64,000 nt of DNA from Aristolochia californica (GCA_029961685.1 JARWKL010000016.1:16250157-16314156); one strand, 5' to 3'. Shown: positions 46,301 to 57,635, numbered from the stretch's first letter. Notes: generated by a model not told the origin, from the sequence alone. Translations and numbers: made by a program.

Positions 46301-49300
46301 CAAAACCTATCTGTCCCAAAAGATCGTCCAAGAGGTCCCAATTCACCATGTCGAAGGCCTTCTCAAGATCCAACTTCAAAGCAAAGTGAAGAGCGCTAGA
46401 GCGGGAGAAGTGGTCAAAGAGCGCATGAGCTGCCATGGAGGAGTCAAGGATGTTCCTTGCCTTAAGGAAAGTACCTTGACCATTGTGAATGACCAAGGGG
46501 AGAAGGAATGTCTTTAAACGCCAAGCGAGGAGCCGAGCAATAATTTTGTACGAGTTGGAGATGAGACTGATGGGTCGAAAGTCACCAGCCTACTCAACAC
46601 TGACCTTCTTCGGGACTAAGGCAATAAAGGAAGCTCCCATGCTTCTGAAAGTGATCCCGTCCTTATGGAAGCCCCGAACCAAACTATGGTAGAAATCTCC
46701 GTTCGAACCTGGCTCACTGTCACAGGCAAGACCAAAAACAGCCTTCTCAATCTTCAAATGACTGTGGGACATGGACATTATATGATCTACCTCTTGATAT
46801 TGCCGTTGTGGGATGTCATTGAGTATATACAGTAAACTATAAGGTTGATGAGTCAATTGAACAATATAATATCGGTCATGTGGCTAAAGGATGTACTCAT
46901 ACTTACAGGATCGACATTTTTGAAACTTTTTCCCATGTAGCCTGATTGTCTTCTATTCAAATTCTTGTTTTAGTAGCAAAAATCAAGGGTTGGCCTTTAC
47001 ATCTGTTGGAAGATGAGCCCAAGCCCACACAACCAAGAAAGGTCCACATATCCACAAGTGTTGGAAGATGGGCCCATAAGATATGGACCCACCACGATCA
47101 CACGAGCTGGCAGGACCCACCATGATCACGTGAGGCTGCTTGATGAGTCATCACACAAGCTAGAATCCTTATCGCATGAGTTGGAAGATTTGGCACGAGC
47201 TAGAATCCTTATCGCATGAGTTGGAAGATTTGGCACGAGCTGGAATCCTTATCACATGAGTTGGAAGATTTGGCAAATCTTCCTAGATTAATGTAAGCAT
47301 GGTCAGTTAGTTCAAGTAATGTCCTCTTAAGGTGCATCTAGAGGCAACTCCTAAAATATGGCGATACTTAAAGGGAGCACCAGGAAAAAGTTTATTATAT
47401 GAGCTACATAGTCACTTCGAGATTGAGGCATATCCAAATGCAGATTATGCAGGATTAAAATTAGATAAAAAATCTACAACCAGCTATTGTTTCTTTGTTG
47501 GTAAAAAAATAATTAGTTGGAAGAGCAAGAAATAAAATATGGTGACTCACTCTAGTACAAAAGCTAAATACCAAGCAATGGCACATATAGTTAGTGAATT
47601 GATGTGGGTCAAACCTGTGCAACAAGAGTTGAGTTGTCCAAACAAAGAAGTCATGACTATGTATTGTGATAAATAGGCTACCATCTTTATTGCAATCAAT
47701 CCTGTATTCCATGAACAAATTAAGCATGTAGAAGTTGATCATCCGTAACGCAATGATGAGTGGAGTAGTGGTCACTCCATATGTTTGATCTACTGATCAA
47801 ATTGGTGATATATTCACCAAAGCCTTGGGCAAGAAAAAATTCAAGATTTTTTTGTAGCAAGTCGGAGCTTCTCGATATATACACTCCAACTTGAGGAGTG
47901 TTAAGAATTCATGTAGCGGTATTTTTGTCATTTCAGCCTCCTAATATTCATCTCTAGAAGCAACAGTAACTTGGGATCAGGTTAGAGACATAAGACTCAG
48001 GTTTGATAAGATTTTAAGTTGTATTGAATGTGTTAAAAGGGTAAGTTATGAGGAGTATTGTTGTAACTTTGCTCAACAATCACTAAAAGCTGACTAAATA
48101 AGAGGGATTGTGCTTTTGGATCCAAAGAGTGCAAAACTGACGCACTCTTCTCCTCTCTTTCCTCTCTATTCTTCTTCTCTTCTTCTCATACAATTTTATA
48201 TTTTTACATTTTTTCCCCGTTCAAATTCTCTATAACAGGATTTTTTTCCAAACCCAAAAAAGCTCCTCTAAGAACTCAAAAGCTCCTTCTAGCATTTCCA
48301 TCAAACAGAAATTTCAAGAAGATCAGATCAGCCATAGCAAAGCAAATACTAAAAGCCTGAAAACATGAAATGATTTTTTTAGGACAACATAAAATGTAAT
48401 TTAATAAATATTGCAGTTGTATGTTTCATTTTCAAGGAGAATTACCACTTCAACTCAATGAGTTGAGGACATAAAACTGAAACTGAGAAAAAGAGTTGAA
48501 GACTTAACAATCCTACCATCATACAGAAGTATGGCCTCATGGCTGCCATTGCATCTGAAACTGAACAATTGTACATTCTCCACCAGTTAGATTGACGAAA
48601 AATGTCAAAGATATTTGGTGTGACCTCCTGCATAATGACATGTTTTGATCTGATCAACCAAGTTATCATATAAGAAACGGTGTGTCACATTGAACATATG
48701 AGAATCAGACCTGGAAACATCATAATAAGAGTCAGACCTGGAAAGAAATGAAATCTGGAGAATGCTGTTGAATAAGTTCACCAAGTGCCTGCATTCTCTT
48801 GTTCAGTTCCAAGTCCTCACAAAACCAAACATTGTAGCTCAAAAATTTTAAAGTATGCATCACAGTATCTTGGACAGAATCCTCTGTCACACACAAAGTA
48901 GTCCTTTCAGCGACTAAATGAAAGAAAATTTTAAGAGAAAAAAGAACACCTAAAATTAGCTAATTCATCCCCTGTTTAGGTTCAAGGGTTCAATGGCACG
49001 AACTAATAGAACAGTCTATCAAGTAAAAAAGTAGTCTTACCAATCAAACTACACTCACTGGGATAAAGCTCATGAAATCATTTAATAATTATTGGAATCA
49101 ACAACTAACTAAAAATATAAAGATAACATAACAAACACACAACAGTTTCTTTATCTGTACTTAACTGCCAAAACTAAAACCAAGACCACTTCAGTGAACT
49201 GGTTTATATTTAAGTCATCCTTCAAAAACAAAAATTTGCCATAGGTTCCAACCGCAATGAAAGAGGGTAAGCGTCTGTCTCCTGAAAATAATATTATCAT

Positions 49301-50489
49301 CATACCATGTTCAAACAACAGAATTGATGTCAGAGCTAAAACAGTCGTTTTGGGGAACAGCTTTCCCAATGTCAAAACAGTTTGCAGGAAAACGACAGTG
49401 GTTCTCCCAAAACAATGAGGCAACAACAAAAAAAATCACAAGGTCGGACAACTAGCTTTTCTATATAATAATCAATCCGTTCACGTACTCCATAGGTGAT
49501 CCTTCTAACAAGAACTTGGAACTACTTCTGAAAACCAGCCACATATATAGGATTAGTCCTAATCCACAAGAACAATGAAGAGTTAAAGTGAGAAATGTCT
49601 CACTAGGTTGGTGAAAGGTCAAAGTTGGTAACTATCTGAAAACCAGTGAGCAGATTGTGCAGATGGTTTTCAATTCATCATTCATACCCTACACAAGTAC
49701 CAACCTCATCCTACATTTGGACAGAAGTCATCAAGTAGTTGGTGACTTTCCACTACAACCAGCCATCTTTTTTTTGAAGAAGAAGAAGAAAAAAAATTAC
49801 GGATAGAATTTACTCCCATAAGTTCCTAGTGATTTTCCAACAACATATAATTAATTTCAGGAAGCTCTTCAAGAACCCTAGGCATCGGTCGCCGAGCATT
49901 TTCAAAAGCATCAAACAAATACAAGAATGCGAACTTTGTCAATAGAAATATAAAATATATTTACTGCATTCTGTAATTGCCAATTACGCTGGGCAAATGA
50001 ATTAAAATCATTCCTCAAACCACCAGAAAGACACGAAAAATAGAAAAGAAATATGGAGTTGAGTACGAAATAAGAACGATACCCACCGGGAACAAGTGCC
50101 ACCTTTTTCTTCAAAGGCTTCTCGTCGCAAGACTTCTCTAACGGACAAAACTCTTCATTTTCTCGGTTCTTCCTCTTGCAACTCTGCAGCGGCAAGAACA
50201 CCTGACCTACCAAAGCGTCGATTTCGTCATCTTCACTGATGGGACCTAATCCTTCTAGAGCAGAACTTCTCGTGCCACAAACCTCACAGCTCTCACTATC
50301 ATAAGTGTTAATGAAAGTACATGCTTTGCATGACCACTGAGAAGAAGCTAGAGAAGGGGAAGGGGAAAGGGAAGATGAAGAAGAAACTGAAGCAACCGGC
50401 AGTGAAGGAGTGAGACAGACTTCACAAGAAAATTTCTGGGTCGGAGGGTTGAGATAAGTGCAATAGGAGCAGGCCCACGAAGAAGCCAT
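40350..50489 (-). CDS. TDP2: Tyrosyl-DNA phosphodiesterase 2 with two RanBP2-type zinc fingers
   Basis: TDP2 removes topoisomerase II tyrosyl adducts from DNA 5' ends. Exons (minus): 50489-50087, 48883-48738, 48627-48517, 40934-40350; GT-AG, in frame, 414 aa. Two N-terminal zinc fingers are visible: W5, C7, C10, C22, C25 and W52, C54, C57, C68, C71. The endonuclease/exonuclease/phosphatase domain shows its four motifs: SYNVWF (N152), FQEVTP (E184), GGDMNWD (D303, N305) and PSDHYG (D403, H404), matching the catalytic Asn, Glu, Asp and His of this family. RTLQKRLDRF and ATSHLESP are also typical. The intron 48516-40935 is about 7.6 kb and packed with nested transposons. The frame stays open upstream to another ATG at 50612. 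It lies head-to-tail with the GH17 gene to its right. Confidence 0.95.
41256..41840 (+). mobile_element. LTR-like block in the TDP2 intron, just before the copia element
   Basis: Starts TGTTAGAGAG and ends TTTCTTAACA. Two diverged copies of one segment (about 41440-41530 and 41690-41765, sharing GTCCCTAACC and AGAGAATTA.GGGTCG) lie within it, followed by a pyrimidine-rich end. It abuts the 5' LTR at 41841. No clear target duplication. Confidence 0.45.
45022..45863 (+). mobile_element. Copia solo LTR inserted in the LINE RNase H domain
   Basis: Same family as the LTRs of the element at 10923-16706: starts TGTTAAGTTGTGG, ends AATTCCTAACA. It is flanked by perfect CAAAG copies (45017-45021 and 45864-45868). 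Removing it restores the LINE frame across NFDGSS. It is itself split by an inverted LTR at 45244-45720. Confidence 0.9.
45244..45720 (-). mobile_element. Inverted LTR of the same family inside the previous LTR
   Basis: Starts TGTTAGGAATTAAACGCCC and ends CACAACTTAACA, the exact reverse-complement layout of the host LTR. Flanks TACAG and TGCAA could be a decayed 5-bp target duplication. It carries the C/G-rich block (45620-45655) seen in the 3' LTR at 16216-16706. Confidence 0.85.
47000..47280 (+). repeat. Repeat block with three 40-bp tandem copies
   Basis: Two TGTTGGAAGATG starts are followed by GGACCCACCA units, then three copies, period 40, of AGCTAGAATCCTTATCGCAT plus GAGTTGGAAGATTTGGCACG (about 47158-47277). 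Similar GGGACCCACC wording occurs in the LTR nested at 12196-12832, so this is probably a fragment of a related LTR. Confidence 0.6.
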
Positions 50490-50646
50490 TTTTCGACTCT
50501 GAGCGCAACGAAGAATAAAAGGCACTGTGTTTCTAGGGTTCTGATGATGGCCGAGAGAGAGGAAGAGACGACAGCGGCGGAAGCAGGAGAGAAGATGTAG
50601 AGGGGACACCATTTAAAAGAGGGACCTTTGATTCGAAGGCGCCAAA
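50490..50646 (-). promoter_or_regulatory. TDP2 leader with E2F-type site and upstream in-frame ATG
   Basis: On the minus strand TTTGGCGC (50646-50639) exactly fits the plant E2F consensus TTTSSCGC, overlapping a palindromic GGCGCC. It lies 27 bases before an in-frame ATG at 50612, which would add 41 residues rich in Arg and hydrophobics and without acidic residues before the MASSW start. Whether the site or the extension is used is inference. Confidence 0.45.
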
Positions 50647-51052
50647 CGCGCCGGCTGCACGGGACGAGTTCACTCTTAACAAACCCAAAAGGATTGATTT
50701 CAAATGTTCGTTTTTTCTTTTAAAATTTAAAAATCACCTTCTTGAATGTCGATTCAAATTGATAAAAAATAATTTCAATCAATAAAATAATATTCTTTTT
50801 GCAAAGTTGTTACATATCAAGCGTCTTTATTATAAAGCCAGAAGTTCTTCTCCGGCTCCGTTCCAAGTCGAGCTCAATCTAAAGTGAATGAGTTACAAAC
50901 ATGATTTCTCTTTGATCCTCCCTGTTAAGAACTGGACTGTACACTATACAGTACATTAGTACAAACATTAATACAACAATTTAATAAATTCAATCAATGA
51001 GCCCTTTCGAATCTTTTTAACGGACCCAACAACCCAATTGAAACCTCTTCCC

Positions 51053-53282
51053 TCATCTTCCCCAAATCACTGTGTTTATTAGCATCGCCAAAATAATCAA
51101 TATCTGAAACAAGTCTTCCTCTCTCCGTCTCCATCTGAACATCATCAAAGTTCGCCCAGCACCGTTCACATCAGTCACATTGCTCGCCACCTTCGTGCTG
51201 TTCTTAATCTTCTTGCTGCAACACACCCGACAAAACATTTCAATCCCACTTGCAGTCCCCAACCAAACCAACATAGATCTAAGAGAACCAAAAAAAAGGT
51301 AAAAGCAAAAGAACTGAAAGTGATTCTCCACTGATGCAATCCTTTCGCCTTTCCCACTACTACTCTTACAGCGGAATTTCCGCAAACAGTTCATGTCCGC
51401 AGGAACATCCCCTATCGGGAGAAGAAATAAACTATGAAGATGGAGAGAAAGAGGCGTATTTTATTTCACGCTCTTTCTCTCGAAAAGCTCGACAGATACT
51501 GTAATTGAAGAGCGTGAGACGCCAAGATCGGTAAATGGAGGAGGCACCTGGACTTAAAAATCAAAAACAAACCTCCAACAGTGAGACTCGTGTTACTGCA
51601 CAAGCCCTCCCTAGTAAAGTCCCGAGATTCGAAAGTAGGAGTAAAACGTAAACTACTAAAAAGCCAAAAAGAAGCTTTCTTTTCGAGTTACCTTCCAGGA
51701 AATACGCACTTCTCGTGACCTGCATCAAGCCAAGAACAGATCTTTCATCTCACGGAGAAAGAAAGAAAATTAAATTGTCCAACGGAAAGAAGAAGGGAGT
51801 AATCGATGGCCGTCGCACTTACTAGGATCCGTTGTAGTAATCATGGCGACTCCCTTAAAATCGCACGAACCTGCCGCCTTCCCTTGTTTCTGGTAATAGC
51901 TATCAAAAGCGTACGACGCGTGGCCCTTCACCGTATTGGGCGAGTAGCAGCTCTCACCCGGCTGGATCTCTGAACAATTCGCCCGGCCCGGCCCACATGC
52001 CCAATCCAGCGCCGACTGCAGCGTCCTCGCATCCACGCCGTCCGTCGCCACGCAGAACGTACGGTTTGTGCTGTCCTTCGCCAGGAAGCCCCCGCTCTCC
52101 GCCACGTGCAGCACATACACCGGCGTCGAGTTCCCGTAAAACAGCCCCCAGTGCGCCTCCGACAACGGCGCCGGCCGCAGATCCTCGTTGAAGAGCTCGT
52201 AGATGTAGACGCTGGATGTGATTTCCGGGTGCAGCGGCGTGCCTCGCCGATCCATCACGTGCCGTATCAGGTTCGAGTTGTACGTGTCGGCGTTTTCCAC
52301 CGTGGCGTATTTTGATTCGCGGCCGTCGCCGGCAGACGGCCACCCCGTTTCCGTCACCAGGACCGGAACGTCTGTGACGTTGACGTTACGGAGGGAAAAG
52401 TAGACGGCGTCGATCATGGCGTCGAGGACGTTGGTGTAGTGGAGGAGAGTGTTCGGGTCGACCTCTTCGTGGGCCGGCGTGACCGGTCGGAAGAGAGCGT
52501 TGTCGAGGGGGACCAAGCCCCGGTTCTGCATGAAGACGTAGTAAGGATACAGATTCATCATGAAGGGAGCTCCAGTTCGGGAGAGGAACCGAGCCAGGGG
52601 GAGGAGGTCCCGGTTGAGGGACTGATTGAAGAAGGCCTGGGAGGGAGGGAAGGTGTCAAGGACGACGGAGGCCGAGTGAGGACTGGAGATTTTGATCTCC
52701 GATTCGAGGTTAGCGGCGACGAGGGCGGAGTAGAGGTACTCCATGGCGGGGACCAGCAGCGGGCCGGAGGAGGGGATGGCAGTGAGGACCTCGTCGCCGA
52801 CGGCAATGGCGGAGATTTGAGTTTGGGGGTGGAAGGCCAGCACGTTGCGGCGGACCCAGGCGGCGGCGGTGGTGTTTGAGGAGCCGATGGCGAGGAGCTG
52901 GTTGTTGGGGATACCCACGATGACCCGAATATGGGTACCCGCCAGGGCGCTGAGTAGAGTAAGGTCAGCATCGTAGAGGCGGACATGGCTAATTTTTTGA
53001 AGCTGGAGAAACGAAACAAGATCCGACGGCGACAGCAGATTCGAAATATCCGTGCCGATGTTCACACCCACGTACGGCTCTTCCGGCGATTGCGCCGCCT
53101 TCACCTCCAGCGACGCTGTCAAACAACATCATTATTCACAAAAAAAACAAAAAAACAAAAAAGCAGCAGAGCCCGGAATTGCAATCAGGGGAGTTCATTT
53201 TACCTGTTAATGCAACTGATAGAAGCAAGAAGAAGAAGACGACGGAGAAGCAGCAGACGTTTTCAAGTGAAAAGGCCTCCAT
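51053..53282 (-). CDS. GPI-anchor-type glucan endo-1,3-beta-glucosidase (GH17 with X8 domain)
   Basis: Hydrolyses beta-1,3-glucan (callose) at the cell surface. Exons (minus): 53282-53204, 53115-51823, 51719-51692 (only 28 bases), 51215-51053; 1563 bases, 520 aa. Order: hydrophobic signal peptide (residues 10-25), GH17 barrel starting YVGVNIGTD with the acid/base site AVGDEVL (E135) and nucleophile site VTETGWPS (E282), then the carbohydrate-binding X8 domain from about C381 (TFCVATDG, SALDWACG, NCSEIQPGESC, ASYAFDSYYQ, GSCDFKGVAMITTTDPS, KCVFPGS). A polar linker and a hydrophobic tail follow (LFQILIILAMLINTVIW), as expected of a GPI signal. Exon 3 was found by frame and by the conserved HEKCVFPG; without it the frame reads to a false end at 51770. 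The main exon is visibly GC-rich. Confidence 0.94.
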
Positions 53283-54660
53283 GAAGCACAGATAAAATCC
53301 TGTTCTTCTTCTTCAACCGAGTTAGTAGATCCTCGCATTATCTTAGGAGGATGAGGTTGGTACTGGGTAGCTGATCTGAGACCCAATTTTAAATTACTCC
53401 CCCCGGACGAATTAAACTCCTCTGGTTCGGGTTTAATTGGGGAAGACGAAACAAGAAAACACGGCGTAAAGGCTTCGGGAAGGGGAACTCGGCCCCCGTC
53501 AGGCAATGACGAATCGAAACTATGAACTGACATAAATAGCCTTTAAACATAGGGCACGCTGACGGAAGTCACTCGTAACCGACAAGGGGCAGCGACGGCG
53601 GAGTAATCTATTTTGGTGGCTTGCGAGAGTTACAGGCTGGCGATTCTTCGTCGCCTGGAAGAGGCTAGGGGCTTTCTCGTGTCTCCGTACTAATAGAGAG
53701 CGAGCAGTGAAGGGGGGCCCCGCTAGAACAATCTGGACCGTCCATGTTGAATCGGATTAATTAAGTGAAAACCATGTTTAGTGACTATTATCCTTTTAGT
53801 GAAAAGCAGGCTTTCTAGAATCTGGTTATCTAATCTGTTTTAAACAAGTTAATTGAAAGTAACCACGTAAAAGATATCTACCCATGCAAGTAAACGTAGT
53901 TCAACCGCTCAACCAAAGTGACGCCCTCCTACCACGGCAAAGAGAAGAATACATTTGGGTACTTGCTCAGTTGCACGTTTTGTCCTTAAGAGAGGGATAG
54001 AGGGAAGGGGCCCCCTCCCCCAAATCCCATGAAGAGAAGGAGATGATATCCTCTTCTATAACTTCCAAACAATATAGAACAAAAAAACAAGGTTGGTCTT
54101 TCCTTTTTCCATCCTTTTCAATCCTCCTACTTGATGGGATGAAAAAGGGAAGTGGACTCCCTCTCATTTTACTACTCACTCAAATATGAGCAAGGATACC
54201 TCTTCCTCTCAGTCCATTTACTCATCATTTGGCCTCCACTCTCCCCCTTTCAAAAGAGTCCCCTTACTCATCATCTGACCTCCTCTCTCTTTCCTCTAAT
54301 GGGGACAAAGGAGGGAGGCCTAGCCTCCTCATATGCATGATTTAAGGGAAAGAAAGATAAGGGACTGCCTTTTGCTTGCCAAGGGTGGATCCCCCCTATT
54401 GGTAATTTATCGTTTTAAAATAAGAAATAAAAATAATTGTGTGTGATAAAATTTGAAAATCAAATTGACATATAGAAAAGGAGCAAAAGTAACTATGCAA
54501 TTTGATTTGGGGTGTAAGTAATTAAATAAATCAAACTTGTGACCTCTTTCATAGAAAACTGGAGCTCTCTTTGGAAAGGATATTAGAAAAAAAATTATTT
54601 AAATCAATTGCATGACAATTTATTTGCACTTAAAATACATATATGATAAATTATATGTTA
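53283..54660. other. GH17 gene 5' flank and intergenic DNA
   Basis: Leader and promoter side of the GH17 gene. A minus-strand open frame from ATG 53533 overlaps the GH17 start in another frame and could act as an upstream ORF if the leader is that long. Pyrimidine/purine-rich stretches at 54000-54300 contain the repeated wording CCTTACTCATCAT/ACTCATCAT. No gene seen. Confidence 0.4.
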
Positions 54661-54667
54661 AATTCAA

Positions 54668-55375
54668 AGAATATGAAATTGGTATTTTGTACAGAAAGTC
54701 ACACCAAGTTGGAACTGGATTCGTACTAGTTATTGGTAATGAATAATAATGGCAAAAATTATGTTGACTTTGAACTTGAATTTTATATGATGAAAGATAG
54801 AAAGGTAAAAAGATGATGGTGAACAAGTTCAATGATGGATGAGAGAAATTATGATGAACTGTCTCAATGTTCTTCCAACTCCTCTTTGCTAGTTTTTAGA
54901 ATAAAATAAAAAATGTTTTATTTTTGTCAAAAGAGAACTCCATGTTTCTATGAAACGGGTCTAAGTTTGATATATCTGAAGCAAAGATGATGGTGAACAA
55001 GCTCGATAATGGATGAGAGAAATTATGATGAACTGTCTTGATGTTCTTCCAACTCCTCTTTGCTAGTTTTTAGAATAAAATAAGAAATGTTTTATTTTTG
55101 TCAAAAGAAAACTCCATGTTTCTATGAAACGGGTCTAAGTTTGATATATTTGAAGCAAAGAATAGGGAAGTGCTAATTTGTAAAGAAAGTCACAATAAGT
55201 CGGACCTAGATTTGTGCTAGTTATTAGTAAAGATTAATAATGGCAAAAATTATGTTGATCTTGAACCAAAATTTTATTTGATGGAATAATAGAGAGGTGA
55301 AAAGATGAAATTGACCAATACTCAGAAATGTGATGAATTGTCTCAATGTTCTTCCAACTCATCTTTTTTAGTTCA
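54668..55375 (+). repeat. 174-bp tandem duplication within a longer repeat
   Basis: Copies 54811-54984 and 54985-55158 are nearly identical (AGATGATGGTGAACAAG, CTAGTTTTTAGAATAAAATA, CTATGAAACGGGTCTAAGTT). A more diverged copy of the left flank (54668-54890) recurs at about 55167-55375. No coding potential seen. Confidence 0.9.
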
Positions 55376-56589
55376 TTAAAATTTGTCTCCCTCAAGTGCC
55401 TCTATGTTGTCTTTGTGTTGGAGAGAGAGAGAGAGCAAAATTGATGTCTAAAATATGGTTAGAAAATTTGCAAAACTTAGGATCAAAATGACAATTAAAA
55501 ACTATAACTTGCATGACTAATTTGGAAGAGTCATTTAAATTTTGACTCAAGCGAATCATGCCAACGGGTACAAACCTTTGGTAATGGCCAGTATAGGCTC
55601 TTTGACGATGGCCAATAGGATCTTTGTTGACAATTTGAGGGGCTTCGATGTAAGATTATCCAAGTTCTAATGATAGTTACTCTCATAAGTTTATACCAAT
55701 GATTGTTGTCGTCCATTCACTCAAGCATTGGGATAAGTGGTTGCATGTACCAAGGTTTTTAATTGTAAGGGTTGAAACCCTAAAGGGCTTTATAATATTG
55801 AACAAAGTGCAAACATGGATGCAATGTCTTCAATATCTTTATTCTTGGTTCTCTTTTGTTATTTAGTATTTTAAAATCTACTAGTTAGCTTCACATGATA
55901 AAATAACATTTTTAGAAGTTTTTGATAATCTAAAAAAATTATTTTAATATTTTAAAATAAAAATTATATTTTTTACACTTGTATATGTAGGGATTAGAAA
56001 ATTACAAAGATATATCTCTCTATCTTGTGGTAATTAGATAAGTGGATGTGAAAAGAGTTGTAGTAATATTGTTAATCTCTATAGCTTATAAAAAAAGAAA
56101 AATTGTTTCTCTCTCATCAACTTGGAGTATTAAATGGAGACATGTCCACCAATTAGCCAACAATCTATCAACTTCCTAAGCTAAAGAAGGGATCTTTCGT
56201 GAGCATCTTTACGTGACAGCTTCATTTGTCTATAACCTAGGGATGAAATCACCTTATACGTTTTAAAATGTTTTACTTGTTTTTCATATATAAAGTTAAT
56301 ACATTTCTAATAAAAAAAAGAAGAAGATGAATTGAATTCTAAGTATGAAGAAGGGGATAAAGGATAAGAGTGGTGAGTGAAGGTAGCATTCACTCGATTG
56401 TAGTAAAATTGTGTAAAATTATTTTAGCAAAATAATACTTTGGGAGTAAGTGTCTTTGCCTACTGTGTTCATTTAGTTATCAAAGGAAAAAGAGTTAGTC
56501 TTATTTGTATTTACCATTTTTTTTCAAAAAACTTATTATAATGCTAAAAAGATGTTAGTAGAAAATAAAATTTACCACCTTAAAGAAGG
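55376..56589. other. AT-rich intergenic DNA
   Basis: A (GA)n run at 55420-55435 and AT-rich sequence. No gene or element with recognisable domains. Confidence 0.4.
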
Positions 56590-57635
56590 AGTGTCATGTT
56601 TGATATTCTATGAGTTAGAATTCGAGTGTGACATAATTTATGGGTTGAAACAAAGCCATAAAGCATGCTTTGACAAGTTAAGTGTTACTCTTATGGTTTT
56701 TGGATTCTTTAGATCGTTCAGATAATTTGGTTTTTAATTTAAAAAGATAATAAAAAATTATTATGTTAATTATATACACGGATAACATTATTATCTCTGG
56801 AAGTGATTGTGATAGAATTGCATTTGTGAATGCATATATCATGAAGCATTTTCAAATCAAAGACTTAGGACTTTTGAGATATTTGATTAGCATTGAAGTT
56901 GCTAGAAACAAAGAAGTGTATGTGTTGTCTTAGCTTAAGTATATTATGAACTTACTTTCTAAAACAGGGTTATAGGGAGCAAAGGGTCACAAAACCTCCA
57001 TTGAAACTCATATAGATATATATGATGAATTAAATCCAACTCTAAAAGATTAGTCACTCTATAGACCATTGGTGAGAAAGCTTATTTATGCCCCAGTTAC
57101 AAGAAACTCAGTTCATGGACAAGCTTTAGAAAGATCTACCTTGATATAGTATATATAATCCTCAAATATATCAAAGGAGCCAAGGAAAGGGAAATGATTA
57201 CTCTATAAGAAGAATATCAATGTTTTGATTAAAAATTTTTTAGGTGTTGATCACGCAGGATCCAGAGTTGATCGATGATCCACTAGTGGGTATTACACTT
57301 TGTAGGTGGTAATATAGTAACACGGAGAAACAAGAAGCAAACATTTGTAGCTAGATTAATTGTAGAAGAGTTTAGGGCCATGAATTACATTGCATGTGAG
57401 ATTATGTGGATCAAGTCTTTGCTCACCGTGTTTGGATTCACTATGTTGCGGTTGCTGAAGATGACATATGACAATCAAATTGTCAATAATCCAGTGTTTC
57501 ATGAGAGGATAAAACATATTAAGGTAGATTATCATTTTATTAGCGACGGCGTGATGAAAGGGATCATAACTACTCCACGTGTCAGGTCGGTAAAAAAACT
57601 ATCAAACTTAAAAGGTGAGTCTATTTTATAGATAC
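56590..57635 (+). pseudogene. Copia RT and RNase H remains
   Basis: Broken plus-strand frames give YGLKQSHKACFDKLS (about 56650; compare the copia RT motif YGLKQSPRAWF), a DNIIISG-like stretch at about 56780, HFQIKDLGLLRYLISIEVARNKEVYVLS (about 56848), YRPLVRKLIY (about 57060), EFRAMNYIACEIMWIKSLL (about 57371) and HERIKHIKVDYHFI (about 57500). These are the RT and RNase H landmarks in the right order. No LTR was recognised. It ends directly against the GLX1 promoter. Confidence 0.7.

Larger units (their letters stand above)
44588..46890 (-). mobile_element. L1-type LINE nested in the copia element
   Basis: Minus strand, with frameshifts. RT pieces: GFHKDGITFRSMGASFIALVPKK (about 46680-46600), FALKLDLEKAFDMVNWDLL (about 46385-46330) and KGIRQGDPLSSLLFNIVADL (about 46210-46150), all characteristic of plant LINE RT. 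The YADD-bearing part appears deleted. RNase H follows: MNFDGSSIGNPG (split by the LTR at 45022-45863), GSVDSTVAELQAL and HVPRSTNSIADRCAKQG (about 44710). It ends in an A-run at 44596-44588. The right (5') border is approximate. Confidence 0.8.
42678..47870 (+). pseudogene. Copia gag-pol remains, interrupted by a LINE
   Basis: Gag begins MGRILTTEKLNGQNY (about 42678) with IWNSFELMYAQESNLSRIY. Integrase scraps include HTNNGLEFVNHKFASF (about 43684) and TPRQNGVAKRKNHHLL (about 43775). RNase H resumes at about 47360 (WRYLKGAPGKSLLY, NADYAGLKLDKKSTT, THSSTKAKYQAMAH, HEQIKHVEVDH). RT is largely missing around the LINE insertion. Many stops. Confidence 0.75.
41841..48208 (+). mobile_element. Copia retrotransposon inside the TDP2 intron
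   Basis: The 5' LTR (about 41841-42156) and 3' LTR (47899-48208) match along their length (GTCATTTCA.CCTCCT.ATATTCA, AGAGACATAAG, GTGCTTTTGGA.CCAA.GAGTGCA, GCACTCTTCTCCTCTC). A decayed primer-binding site TGTTGCTAGAGCA follows the 5' LTR. Gag and pol scraps fill 42678-47870 except for an inserted LINE (about 44588-46890) and a repeat block (47000-47280). No convincing target duplication remains. It is antisense to TDP2. Confidence 0.8.

Noticed and set aside
52439..52879. Long plus-strand open frame, plus several others on both strands between 51928 and 53284
   Set aside because: They overlap the GH17-X8 exon in other frames. Their length is explained by the high GC content and they show no domain.
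53207..53533. Open frame upstream of and overlapping the GH17 start
   Set aside because: Different frame from the enzyme and no domain; at most an upstream ORF in the leader.
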